A stretch of 13,172 nt of DNA from Savagea sp. Its GTDB lineage: Bacteria; Bacillota; Bacilli; Bacillales_A; Planococcaceae. The stretch lies in contig JASLCF010000147.1 of the NCBI GenBank assembly GCA_030146155.1, positions 1 through 13,172 on the forward strand. The letters are read 5' to 3'. Of this stretch, positions 6,183-13,105 are shown in pieces; position 1 is the stretch's first letter, and the number at the start of each line of letters is the position of its first letter. The translations under genes and the position numbers were made by a program. A model generated the notes under the pieces. It ran no database searches, was not told the origin of the DNA, and worked only from the letters and a program-made list of their open reading frames with translations.

Positions 6183-7745
6183 TTAAAGAAGACTATAAAG
6201 TTCTACTTCAGGATGTTTATCTCCAAACCAGCGTAAAGCAAAATCATTTTCAAATAAAAACACCAAATTTTCATAACGGTCTTTGACAAGCATAGAACGT
6301 GGACCTGTCATTGCATCCGTCACAACTTCTTCATTTTGAATCCAACGCGTTACCTTTGAACCGATCGGTTGCATTTGAACTTCAACATTGTACTCATTTT
6401 TCATTCGATGCTCAAATACCTCGAATTGTAATTGACCAACTGCACCAAGTAAAACTTCTTCAGTATAAAGCGTTTTATAATATTGAATGGCCCCTTCTTG
6501 TACAAGTTGCATAATTCCTTTATGAAACTGTTTCGATTTCATTACATTTTTAGCAGATACTTTTACAAATAATTCTGGTGTAAATTGTGGAAGTGAAGCA
6601 AATTCAAAGTTACTTTTTCCGCCAATAATCGTATCTCCTATTTGAAAATTACCAGTGTCATAAAGACCAATAATATCTCCTGGATAAGCATTATTTACAG
6701 TCTCTCTATCATCTGCTAAAAATTGTGTAGTTTGTGTCAGCTTGAAGTTCTTTCCAATTCTTGGAACGTGAACACTCATACCTCTTTCAAATTCTCCAGA
6801 GACAATTCTAACAAATGCAATGCGGTCTCGGTGAGCGGGATTCATATTGGCTTGAATTTTAAAAATAAAGCCGGAAAATTCTTTATCCTGAGGTGTTTGC
6901 ATCGCTCCATCTTTCAATTCACGAGGTTGAGGTTCTGGAGCAAACTGTAAGAAGGTTTCCAAAAATGTTTGCACACCAAAGTTGGTTAATGCACTACCAA
7001 AAAATACTGGTGTGAGTTCGCCTTTCGCAATTTTCTCACGGTCAAAATCATTACCTGCTTCAGAGAGCAACTCCACATCTTCCATTGCTTGTTTAAAGTA
7101 GCTTGTATCCATAAATGCTTCATGGTGTGCGGGTTCAAGTTTATCATTTAATGGGATATAAGGGTCTTCGACAGCTCTTGCTTTTTCTATTCTGCCATTG
7201 TAACGATCTATAATTCCTTCAAACTCTTTCCCCATTCCAATTGGCCAATTCATCGCATAAGAATCAATTTCTAATACTTCTTCTAGGTTTTCCATTAATT
7301 CAAAAGGTTCAAGCCCTTGTCTATCCATTTTATTCATGAAAGTGAAAATTGGAATCCCACGCATTCGACAGACTTTAAATAATTTAATCGTTTGTGGTTC
7401 AATTCCTTTCGCTGAATCAACCATCATGACCGCTGCATCGACGGCCATCAACGTTCTATAAGTATCTTCAGAGAAATCTTCATGGCCAGGTGTATCTAAA
7501 ATATTTACTCGTTTCCCATCATAATCAAATTGCATAACTGAAGAAGTCACAGAAATCCCACGTTGTTTTTCAATTTCCATCCAGTCACTAGTTGCATACT
7601 TTCCTGTTTTCTTTCCTTTTACAGTACCTGCATCACGAATAGCCCCTCCAAAGTACAACAATTTTTCGGTCATCGTTGTTTTCCCTGCATCTGGGTGAGA
7701 GATGATGGCAAATGTTCTTCTTGATTCAATTTGTTGATTACTCAT
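6183..7745 (-). CDS. prfC: Peptide chain release factor 3 (RF3)
   Basis: A 520-aa translational GTPase that recycles RF1/RF2 from the ribosome after termination. GTPase motifs are intact: P-loop SHPDAGKTT (16-24), switch I RGISVTS (62-68), switch II DTPGHEDF (84-91) and NKMDR (138-142). The N-terminus TFAIISHPDAGKTTMTEKLL and the aligned length distinguish RF3 from EF-G and from tetracycline-protection proteins, which are longer. The ATG at 7745 is preceded by TGGAGGAAT (7751-7759). RF3 is dispensable in many bacteria and, as I recall, absent from Bacillus subtilis, so its presence mildly argues against the core Bacillus group. The gene follows murE, an adjacency I also recall from Staphylococcus. 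A strong terminator-like hairpin ends about 18 bases before its start codon and no promoter fits in between. Its expression therefore depends on readthrough or on a promoter within murE. No U-tract terminator follows its stop codon. Confidence 0.97.
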   Translation of the reverse strand: MSNQQIESRRTFAIISHPDAGKTTMTEKLLYFGGAIRDAGTVKGKKTGKYATSDWMEIEKQRGISVTSSVMQFDYDGKRVNILDTPGHEDFSEDTYRTLMAVDAAVMMVDSAKGIEPQTIKLFKVCRMRGIPIFTFMNKMDRQGLEPFELMENLEEVLEIDSYAMNWPIGMGKEFEGIIDRYNGRIEKARAVEDPYIPLNDKLEPAHHEAFMDTSYFKQAMEDVELLSEAGNDFDREKIAKGELTPVFFGSALTNFGVQTFLETFLQFAPEPQPRELKDGAMQTPQDKEFSGFIFKIQANMNPAHRDRIAFVRIVSGEFERGMSVHVPRIGKNFKLTQTTQFLADDRETVNNAYPGDIIGLYDTGNFQIGDTIIGGKSNFEFASLPQFTPELFVKVSAKNVMKSKQFHKGIMQLVQEGAIQYYKTLYTEEVLLGAVGQLQFEVFEHRMKNEYNVEVQMQPIGSKVTRWIQNEEVVTDAMTGPRSMLVKDRYENLVFLFENDFALRWFGDKHPEVELYSLL

Positions 7746-7763
7746 TGGTTATTCCTCCACTTG

Positions 7764-7800
7764 AAAAACACCTTAAGGGCAACCACTTGCCCTCAAGGTG
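7764..7800 (-). terminator. Strong intrinsic terminator/attenuator between murE and prfC
   Basis: The arms CACCTT+AGGGCAA (7769-7782) and TTGCCCT+AAGGTG (7787-7800) form a 13-bp stem with one A/C mismatch and a CCAC loop. On the minus strand TTTTT follows (7768-7764). It lies 14 bases after the murE stop codon and ends about 18 bases before the prfC ATG, so the prfC Shine-Dalgarno begins almost directly after the U-tract. Confidence 0.88.
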
Positions 7801-7814
7801 ACAATTTCATTCTT

Positions 7815-9278
7815 TTATTTAAATTTCTTTGATGCCTCATCTACTGCAATTTTTGCATCTGAATGAGGATATTTGGTGTTCCCTATAATTTGAAAATCTT
7901 CATGACCTTTCCCTGCAAAAATAATAATATCATTTTTATTTGCTTGCTGTACAATGTGGCGTACCGCTTCTTCACGATTACCTATCGCAGCAAATCGGTC
8001 ATGTGTCATACCTGTAGTCAATTCTTTCAATATCGTCTCTTCTGACTCAAATCTTGGATCATCCGTCGTTAAAACAACATAATCTGCTAATGAAGCTTGC
8101 TGAGCCATGATTGGCCGCTTTTCTCTATCCCGATTGCCACCCGTTCCTATTAAAAATAAAAGACGTTGTTCTTCTTTTTTATAAGGAAGGACGGCTTGAA
8201 TTGCTTTTTCAATCGCATCTGGTGAATGGGCATAATCGACATAAAGTGAAAGGGGTAAGTCGCCTTTCACTCTTTCCATCCGTCCTTTTGGCGCATCAAT
8301 TTCTGGTAAAAGAGCCAAAACTTCTTCTAATGGGTACCCTTTTGCGACGACTGCAAGAGTAGCAGCAATCAGGTTAGACAAATTATAAGCTCCTAGTAGA
8401 TGAGTAGAGAGTGAATACGTTGTATTGTTCGCATGCAAAAAGAATGTCGTTTGCTCGATTGCTTTCTGAACAATTTCAATCCGAAAATCCGCTTCACTTG
8501 AAAAGCCATACGTTTGAACAGGGAATGGAGACATCTGTCTGTAACGATTCGACCATACATCATCTGCATTTAAAATCACTGCTTTGTCTTGTGTTAAATC
8601 CTGCCCTAATTGCGCAAACAATAATCCTTTTGCGTAGCCGTAATGTTCCATTGTTCCATGAAAATCTAAATGGTCATGTGATAAATTGGTGAATATAGCA
8701 ATATCAAAATTGACACCTGCTAATCGACCTTCTATTAAACCATGGGATGAGACTTCCATGGTCACCGTATCTGCATCAGAAACAACTGCTTGGTGCAACA
8801 ATTTTTGTGTGTCGAGTACATTCGGTGTTGTGTTATCTGTTTCAAATAATTGATTCTCTAACTGAAATCCGATAGTCCCAATAACAGCTGATTTCTCATG
8901 GAGTTTAGTTAAGTATTGATGAATCATATGTGCAACAGTTGTCTTACCATTTGTTCCTGTAACACCAATCATTTTTAATTGTTGGGAAGGCATTTGGTAA
9001 AATAAAGGTGCTAATCGTTGTAAAGTTAACTTCGTATTTCTGACATAAATCACTGGAATTGCACTTTCGATTTCTTTTTCTGCAATGATTACTGACGCAC
9101 CTTTTTCAATCGCTTGTTCTACAAATTCATGACCATCTACTGTGAATCCATCGACACAAACAAAAGCACTTCCGTTTGTCACTTTACGGGAGTCAATCAC
9201 AATTTCTTTGATAGGCTCTTCGATGATTCCTTCTATTTTTTCATATTGGAAAAGTTTTAAAAATGTATCACTATTCAT
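7815..9278 (-). CDS. murE: UDP-N-acetylmuramoyl-tripeptide synthetase (Mur ligase E)
   Basis: Cytoplasmic ATP-dependent ligase adding the third amino acid (L-Lys or meso-diaminopimelate) to UDP-MurNAc-L-Ala-D-Glu in peptidoglycan synthesis. At 487 aa it has all three Mur domains: N-terminal UDP-binding (DSRKVTNGSAFVCVDG, 29-44), central ATPase with P-loop GVTGTNGKTT (105-114) and the carbamylated Lys in YGYAKG (Lys217). The C-terminal domain has GRMERV (332-337), DYAHSPDAIE (348-357), LTTDDPR (403-409) and AGKGHED (455-461). The amino-acid selectivity motif is DDPR, not the DNPR typical of diaminopimelate enzymes, so substrate is open. The start is the ATG at 9278: AAGGAG at 9286-9291 is 7 bases upstream, whereas an in-frame TTG at 9284 lies on top of that site. 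Its Shine-Dalgarno overlaps the stop of the M42 peptidase gene 11 bases upstream, implying translational coupling. It is not with mraY/murD here. Confidence 0.95.
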   Translation of the reverse strand: MNSDTFLKLFQYEKIEGIIEEPIKEIVIDSRKVTNGSAFVCVDGFTVDGHEFVEQAIEKGASVIIAEKEIESAIPVIYVRNTKLTLQRLAPLFYQMPSQQLKMIGVTGTNGKTTVAHMIHQYLTKLHEKSAVIGTIGFQLENQLFETDNTTPNVLDTQKLLHQAVVSDADTVTMEVSSHGLIEGRLAGVNFDIAIFTNLSHDHLDFHGTMEHYGYAKGLLFAQLGQDLTQDKAVILNADDVWSNRYRQMSPFPVQTYGFSSEADFRIEIVQKAIEQTTFFLHANNTTYSLSTHLLGAYNLSNLIAATLAVVAKGYPLEEVLALLPEIDAPKGRMERVKGDLPLSLYVDYAHSPDAIEKAIQAVLPYKKEEQRLLFLIGTGGNRDREKRPIMAQQASLADYVVLTTDDPRFESEETILKELTTGMTHDRFAAIGNREEAVRHIVQQANKNDIIIFAGKGHEDFQIIGNTKYPHSDAKIAVDEASKKFK

Positions 9279-9289
9279 GTTCAAACTCC

Positions 9290-10342
9290 TTACTCCACCA
9301 TTTCAGACTGGATATAGCGTTGAATTAAATCAAAAGTAGCTTTCATCGAGACGATGTTCGTTCGCTCATTCGCATGACTCGATTCAATACCTGGTCCAAA
9401 TAAAGCATGACGAACATCAAAACCTGCACGAATTGCTGCAGATGCATCAGAACCATAGTAAGGATAAATGTCCAATTGATAAGGAATGTCATGTTTTTGA
9501 CAAAGTTCTTTTAATTGATGAGTCAATGCATAGTGGTAAGGTCCGCTTGAATCCTTTGTACAAATAGAAACGGTATATTCATCCGAGGCTTGCCCGTCTC
9601 CTAAAGCACCCATATCCACTGCAATGTATTCTACAGTTTGTTCTGGGATATTTGAATTTCCTCCAAAACCGATTTCTTCGTTATTAGAGATATAAAAATG
9701 TGTCGTATACGGCAGTTCGATTTGCTGTTCTTGAATTTGTTTAACAGTCGCAAGTAATAAAGAGACACTGGCTTTATCATCTAAATGACGTGATTTTATA
9801 AATCCGTCATTCGCTTGTTCAAACCGTGGATCAAATGAAACAAAGTCCCCTACTTCAATACCAAGTTTTCTAGTATCCTCTGCAGAATGTACTTGTGCAT
9901 CTACTCTAACCTCAATGTTGTCCTCATTTCGAGGCAGCTCTCCTGCTCCACGATAAACGTGAACCGATGATTGGTGCATTAAAATCGTACCCGTATACAC
10001 TTGTCCTGAAGCTGTGTGGATTTTACAATATTCACCTTCCACAGCATTCCAATTAAATCCACCCACCATTGTTAATTTTAAACGTCCACTTGCCTTCACT
10101 TCTTTTACCATTGCTCCTAGTGTATCTGTATGCGCCGTTAATAAACGATGTTTCTCATTATCTTTCCCTTGAATTGTAGCAATGACTGCACCTTTATTTG
10201 TTACACGAGTAGCTACTTGAAAAGACTCGAATTGTTCTCTTATCCACTTCATAATTTCAAAAGTATACCCTGATGGGCTAGGTGTTTCTGCTAGTTTTTT
10301 TAATGTATCGATTGTCCATTGTTCATCAAATTGAATCGTCAT
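9290..10342 (-). CDS. M42-family metallo-aminopeptidase (YsdC/FrvX-like)
   Basis: A 350-aa cytosolic di-metal peptidase of family M42, which trims peptides from the N-terminus and often forms large dodecameric shells. All metal and catalytic residues are visible: AHTDTLG (His71, Asp73), SRHLDDK (bridging Asp in 188-189), NEEIGFGG with the catalytic Glu pair (222-223), VDMGALGDG (Asp243) and the last metal ligand in ESSHANERT (His323). Similar proteins are sometimes annotated as endoglucanase, which the sequence does not support. The ATG at 10342 has AAGGA at 10354-10358, an unusually long spacing of 11 bases, so translation may be moderate or coupled to the dehydrogenase gene 24 bases upstream. 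It lies between that gene and murE in the same direction with no terminator between them, suggesting one operon. A role in recycling short peptides is possible but only inferred. Confidence 0.92.
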   Translation of the reverse strand: MTIQFDEQWTIDTLKKLAETPSPSGYTFEIMKWIREQFESFQVATRVTNKGAVIATIQGKDNEKHRLLTAHTDTLGAMVKEVKASGRLKLTMVGGFNWNAVEGEYCKIHTASGQVYTGTILMHQSSVHVYRGAGELPRNEDNIEVRVDAQVHSAEDTRKLGIEVGDFVSFDPRFEQANDGFIKSRHLDDKASVSLLLATVKQIQEQQIELPYTTHFYISNNEEIGFGGNSNIPEQTVEYIAVDMGALGDGQASDEYTVSICTKDSSGPYHYALTHQLKELCQKHDIPYQLDIYPYYGSDASAAIRAGFDVRHALFGPGIESSHANERTNIVSMKATFDLIQRYIQSEMVE

Positions 10343-10366
10343 CTTTTTTTCATTCCTTTTTTAATA

Positions 10367-11755
10367 TTATTTCATCACTTTTTTGACAAGACTTAACTTC
10401 CCTTTATAAGGAGGGTAAGCAATTGTCGGAGATAAAGTGGTCGATTTTCTCATCATCGCTTTTTCATGAGTAAAGGCCTCTATGCTAGCTTTTCCATGAT
10501 AATTTCCTATGCCAGAAGGTCCAACTCCACCAAATGGTAAATGGACATTCCCCACATGTGCAAGCGTATCATTAATGCATCCTCCACCAAATTGGAGGTA
10601 AGTTGTGAAGTAGTCAATTGCTTCTTCACTTTCCGAGAAGAAATACGCCGCTAATGGTTTATCAAATTGACTCACAATGTGAATAGCCTCTTCTAGTGTC
10701 TCAAATGTCACTATTGGAAGAATCGGTCCAAAGATCTCCTCTTCCATTATCTTGCTGTCCAACGTTACTCGGTCTAATATTGTTGGCGCAATAAATTTCT
10801 CATCATAGTTTGCATAACCACCATAAACGATTTCTTCTTTCATCGCATCAAGTAAACCGACTAACCGATTCCAATGACTATGTTGTGCAATTCTTCCATA
10901 ATCTTCACTTTCATAGGCATTTTTACCGTAAAATCTTTCAATTGCTGCAATTAGTTCTTTAATCAATTGACCTTTTTTAGAATGATGGACAAGGACATAG
11001 TCTGGTGCTACACATGTTTGTCCATTATTAACAAATTTCCCCCACGCAATTCGTTCAGCAGCTGTTTTAATTTTTGCAGTTGGGTCTACGATTGCTGGAC
11101 TTTTCCCACCTAATTCAAGTGTAACAGGCGTTAAATGTTCCGCCGCTGCCTTCATCACTATTTTACCGACCTTTTGACTCCCTGTAAAAAATATTTTATC
11201 AAAAGAGTTGGCTAATAAAGCTTGTGTTTCTTTAATTGCTCCTTGAACGACACGAACATATTGAAGCGGAAAAGCACGCTCTAAAATCTTCTCAACAACT
11301 GCTGCTGTCGCAGGTGTATTTTCAGACGGCTTAACAATTGTACAGTTTCCACCAGCAATCGAACCAATTAGCGGCTCCATCACTAACTGGAACGGATAAT
11401 TAAAGGGACCTATAATCAAGACAACACCGTAAGCATCTCTTACCGTATAGCTTTTAGCTGGCTGTAAATATAAAGGCGTTTTACATTCTCTTTTTTCAAT
11501 CCAGTCCTCTAATTGTTGAATTGTATTTGTAATACTAGAAAGGACAAAGCCTATTTCAGTTACATAAGATTCAAAGGCATGTTTTCCTAAATCTTGTTGG
11601 AGAGCATCCACTATCTCATGCTCATGCTCTTGAATCACTTCTTTTAAAGTCATTAACATTTCTTTTCGAAAAGCAATGGACTGTGTAAAGCCTCTCTCAA
11701 AATAGTGCCGTTGTTCAAATATATAATCTTTTATTTGTTGTTCTAATTGACTCAT
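10367..11755 (-). CDS. NAD(P)-dependent aldehyde dehydrogenase (class 3-like, YwdH type)
   Basis: A 462-aa aldehyde dehydrogenase of the short, class 3-like group that oxidises aldehydes to acids. Visible landmarks are GPFNYPFQL with the oxyanion Asn118 and cofactor-binding KPSENTPATA (142-151). Then come the nucleotide motif FTGSQKVGK (190-198), the general base Glu214 in TLELGGKSP (212-220), the nucleophile Cys248 in NNGQTCVAPD (243-252) and EEEIFGPILPI (338-348). The C-terminus lacks the long hydrophobic anchor of fatty aldehyde dehydrogenases. The natural substrate cannot be told; detoxification of long-chain or aromatic aldehydes is usual for the group. The ATG at 11755 has GGAGGG (within 11763-11769) at good spacing. 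It is the first gene of a probable operon with the M42 peptidase and murE, driven by a promoter at 11787-11816 placed back-to-back with that of the acetyltransferase. Confidence 0.94.
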   Translation of the reverse strand: MSQLEQQIKDYIFEQRHYFERGFTQSIAFRKEMLMTLKEVIQEHEHEIVDALQQDLGKHAFESYVTEIGFVLSSITNTIQQLEDWIEKRECKTPLYLQPAKSYTVRDAYGVVLIIGPFNYPFQLVMEPLIGSIAGGNCTIVKPSENTPATAAVVEKILERAFPLQYVRVVQGAIKETQALLANSFDKIFFTGSQKVGKIVMKAAAEHLTPVTLELGGKSPAIVDPTAKIKTAAERIAWGKFVNNGQTCVAPDYVLVHHSKKGQLIKELIAAIERFYGKNAYESEDYGRIAQHSHWNRLVGLLDAMKEEIVYGGYANYDEKFIAPTILDRVTLDSKIMEEEIFGPILPIVTFETLEEAIHIVSQFDKPLAAYFFSESEEAIDYFTTYLQFGGGCINDTLAHVGNVHLPFGGVGPSGIGNYHGKASIEAFTHEKAMMRKSTTLSPTIAYPPYKGKLSLVKKVMK

Positions 11756-11786
11756 CTACAATCCCTCCACTTCGTCTAGTTTCTTT

Positions 11787-11816
11787 ATTGTATCATTAGA
11801 TACTAGCTTACGTCAT
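11787..11816 (-). promoter_or_regulatory. Candidate sigma-A promoter of the ALDH-M42-murE operon
   Basis: On the minus strand, ATGACG (11811-11816) and TACAAT (11787-11792) are 18 bases apart, giving a start near 11780 and a leader of about 25 bases. A short palindrome GTATC-ATTA-GATAC (11790-11803) overlaps the -10 end of the spacer and may be a regulator site or chance. The -35 boxes of this promoter and the divergent acetyltransferase promoter are only 16 bases apart. Confidence 0.55.
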
Positions 11817-11832
11817 TGAACAAACAATCAAT

Positions 11833-11861
11833 TTGACATATTGAAGGATCTAAAATATACT
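11833..11861 (+). promoter_or_regulatory. Near-consensus sigma-A promoter of the acetyltransferase gene
   Basis: TTGACA (11833-11838, perfect) and TATACT (11856-11861) are separated by exactly 17 bases. The predicted start is near 11868, about 29 bases before the TTG start codon at 11897. This is the best-matching promoter in the window and lies on the opposite strand to the dehydrogenase promoter. Confidence 0.85.
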
Positions 11862-11896
11862 TTTTAAACATTTGGCTTTTGGAAGGAGGATTTGGA

Positions 11897-12418
11897 TTGC
11901 GTGCGTATCATACAAAACGACTATTACTTTCTCAAATACATAAAACGGACGTCTTGTATTTATTTCCGATTTGGACCAATCCATTAATCACAAAATACAC
12001 CTTCTTAAAATCGATTCAATCATTCGACGAAGCGCTTGCCATGGTTGATTTTTTAAATCAACTTTCTAAAACAAATAAAGCGTTGCGTTACACGATTTTC
12101 AGAAAAGATAAACAAGAAATTATTGGATCTGCTGGATTCAATTATATATGTCCAGAACGACGCTTTGCTGAAATCGGATTTGAAATTAGCCCCGAACACT
12201 GGGGGTATGGTTTTGGATGCGAGACAATCACTGCACTCCAAGATATTGCTGAAAGAGCATTTCACTTAAATGCCCTTCAATGTCACGTACATAAAAAAAA
12301 CAGACATAGTATTCGCATATTGACTCAACTCGGCTTTCATTATTTAAAAAAAGCGCCCGATGAATTATTCGTTTACGAAAAAAAAATAAACCCTGTTGCT
12401 CAAGCCTCTACTATCTGA
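11897..12418 (+). CDS. GNAT-family N-acetyltransferase (RimJ/RimL-like)
   Basis: A 173-aa acetyl-CoA-dependent acetyltransferase of the RimJ/RimL type, as judged from the N-terminal TKRLLLSQIHKTD (6-18), EIGFEISPEHWGYGFG (92-107) and NRHSIRILTQLGF (135-147). The segment HWGYGFG (101-107) is the acetyl-CoA pyrophosphate loop, and the Asn/Ser helix ending in LGF is the family's C-terminal signature. The acceptor (ribosomal protein N-terminus, antibiotic or metabolite) cannot be told. The start chosen is TTG at 11897, 6 bases after AAGGAGGA (11883-11890). An upstream in-frame TTG at 11879 lies before that site and has none of its own. It is the only protein gene on the plus strand. Its last codons contain a run of nine A (12378-12386), which doubles as the U-tract of the ypsA terminator on the other strand, and an eight-A run lies near 12293. 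Confidence 0.88.
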   Translation: MRAYHTKRLLLSQIHKTDVLYLFPIWTNPLITKYTFLKSIQSFDEALAMVDFLNQLSKTNKALRYTIFRKDKQEIIGSAGFNYICPERRFAEIGFEISPEHWGYGFGCETITALQDIAERAFHLNALQCHVHKKNRHSIRILTQLGFHYLKKAPDELFVYEKKINPVAQASTI

Positions 12419-12443
12419 TAGAGAAAATTGAGTACAGGGTTTA
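12378..12443 (-). terminator. Terminator of ypsA, overlapping the acetyltransferase 3' end
   Basis: A long hairpin pairs TAAACCCTGT (12387-12396) with ACAGGGTTTA (12434-12443), then CTCAA (12399-12403) with TTGAG (12428-12432). A further small stem CTCTA/TAGAG (12406-12410, 12419-12423) lies inside. On the minus strand it is followed by nine T (12386-12378), making it a strong terminator for ypsA just past its stop codon. On the plus strand only TTTAG follows, so it may work weakly for the converging acetyltransferase. Confidence 0.88.
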
Positions 12444-12444
12444 G

Positions 12445-13002
12445 CTATTCCCATTCAGCCCGTTGCATATCTTCTGCGATGGATTGCAAATCATAGGATT
12501 GAATTTGGAAAATTTCATACGTATGGTGTTGTGCATAGGCTTCTGCAGACCGCTTTGTGAATTTAGGGCTTCCCTCATTCTCTTCGTCGTAAATAAAACA
12601 GGCACCATCTGTATTTTGAAAAATAAAATCGTCCTTTGCTTGAAACTGCCAAGCTCCTTCATATGGTCGATTGGTAAGTAACGTAGAGAAATCCGATAGT
12701 CCGACCATTTGATTAAACTTGGATTGATTCGCTTCATTCCATTTTTTTTCAGAATCTTTAAATGGTAGTAAAACTGCATATTTCAACGTGGGGTATTCAT
12801 GCTTCAATTCATTCACTACTTCACATGTCCAAGCTTCAACACCTAATTGACCACTTACGATAACCCATTCAAGGCCATCATCTAGCTGCATCATTAAATG
12901 ATCTCGTATAGCCTGTTTAATAATAGGAATACCTTCATGTTGGTCAGAAAAAATACCTAACTCAAAAGGTTTATAACCCGTTACAAATAGACGCTTTACC
13001 AT
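12445..13002 (-). CDS. ypsA: YpsA-like DUF1273 protein (SLOG superfamily)
   Basis: A 185-aa soluble protein of the DUF1273/YpsA family, common in Bacillota and placed in the SLOG (Rossmann-like nucleotide-binding) superfamily. The N-terminal RLFVTGYKPFELGIF (4-18) and central WVIVSGQLGVEAWTCEVV (46-63) carry the Gly-rich binding elements, and GAWQFQAKDDFIFQNTDG (116-133) matches the family's middle block. Full length is normal (about 180-190). In Bacillus subtilis and Staphylococcus aureus YpsA influences cell division when overproduced, and its gene is next to gpsB; the biochemical activity is not settled. Here the downstream neighbour is not gpsB but a convergent acetyltransferase. The ATG at 13002 is preceded by AGGAGGG (13010-13016), 7 bases upstream. 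I found no strong promoter on this strand in the 103 bases before the divergent tRNA gene. Termination is at the hairpin at 12378-12443. Confidence 0.92.
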   Translation of the reverse strand: MVKRLFVTGYKPFELGIFSDQHEGIPIIKQAIRDHLMMQLDDGLEWVIVSGQLGVEAWTCEVVNELKHEYPTLKYAVLLPFKDSEKKWNEANQSKFNQMVGLSDFSTLLTNRPYEGAWQFQAKDDFIFQNTDGACFIYDEENEGSPKFTKRSAEAYAQHHTYEIFQIQSYDLQSIAEDMQRAEWE

Positions 13003-13050
13003 GAATAATCCCTCCTGTTTCTAGGATAACATAACTTTTAAAAGAAGATA

Positions 13051-13078
13051 TTGACTTATTTTTATTTCGTGCTATGAT
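13051..13078 (+). promoter_or_regulatory. Strong promoter of the tRNA gene
   Basis: TTGACT (13051-13056) and TATGAT (13073-13078) are 16 bases apart. Transcription would start near 13085, leaving a 5' leader of about 20 bases that RNase P would remove before the tRNA at 13106. Confidence 0.8.
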
Positions 13079-13105
13079 ATTATTTGTGTTCTAACTACAT
13101 ACCCA

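Noticed and set aside
9279..9284. TTG at 9284 as the murE start
   Set aside because: It lies only one base from the AAGGAG element; the ATG at 9278 has ideal 7-base spacing.
11879..11896. TTG at 11879 as the acetyltransferase start
   Set aside because: The strong AAGGAGGA lies downstream of it and is correctly placed for the TTG at 11897.
12441..12779. Minus-strand open frame of 112 codons overlapping ypsA
   Set aside because: It is an alternative frame inside ypsA without its own ribosome binding site.
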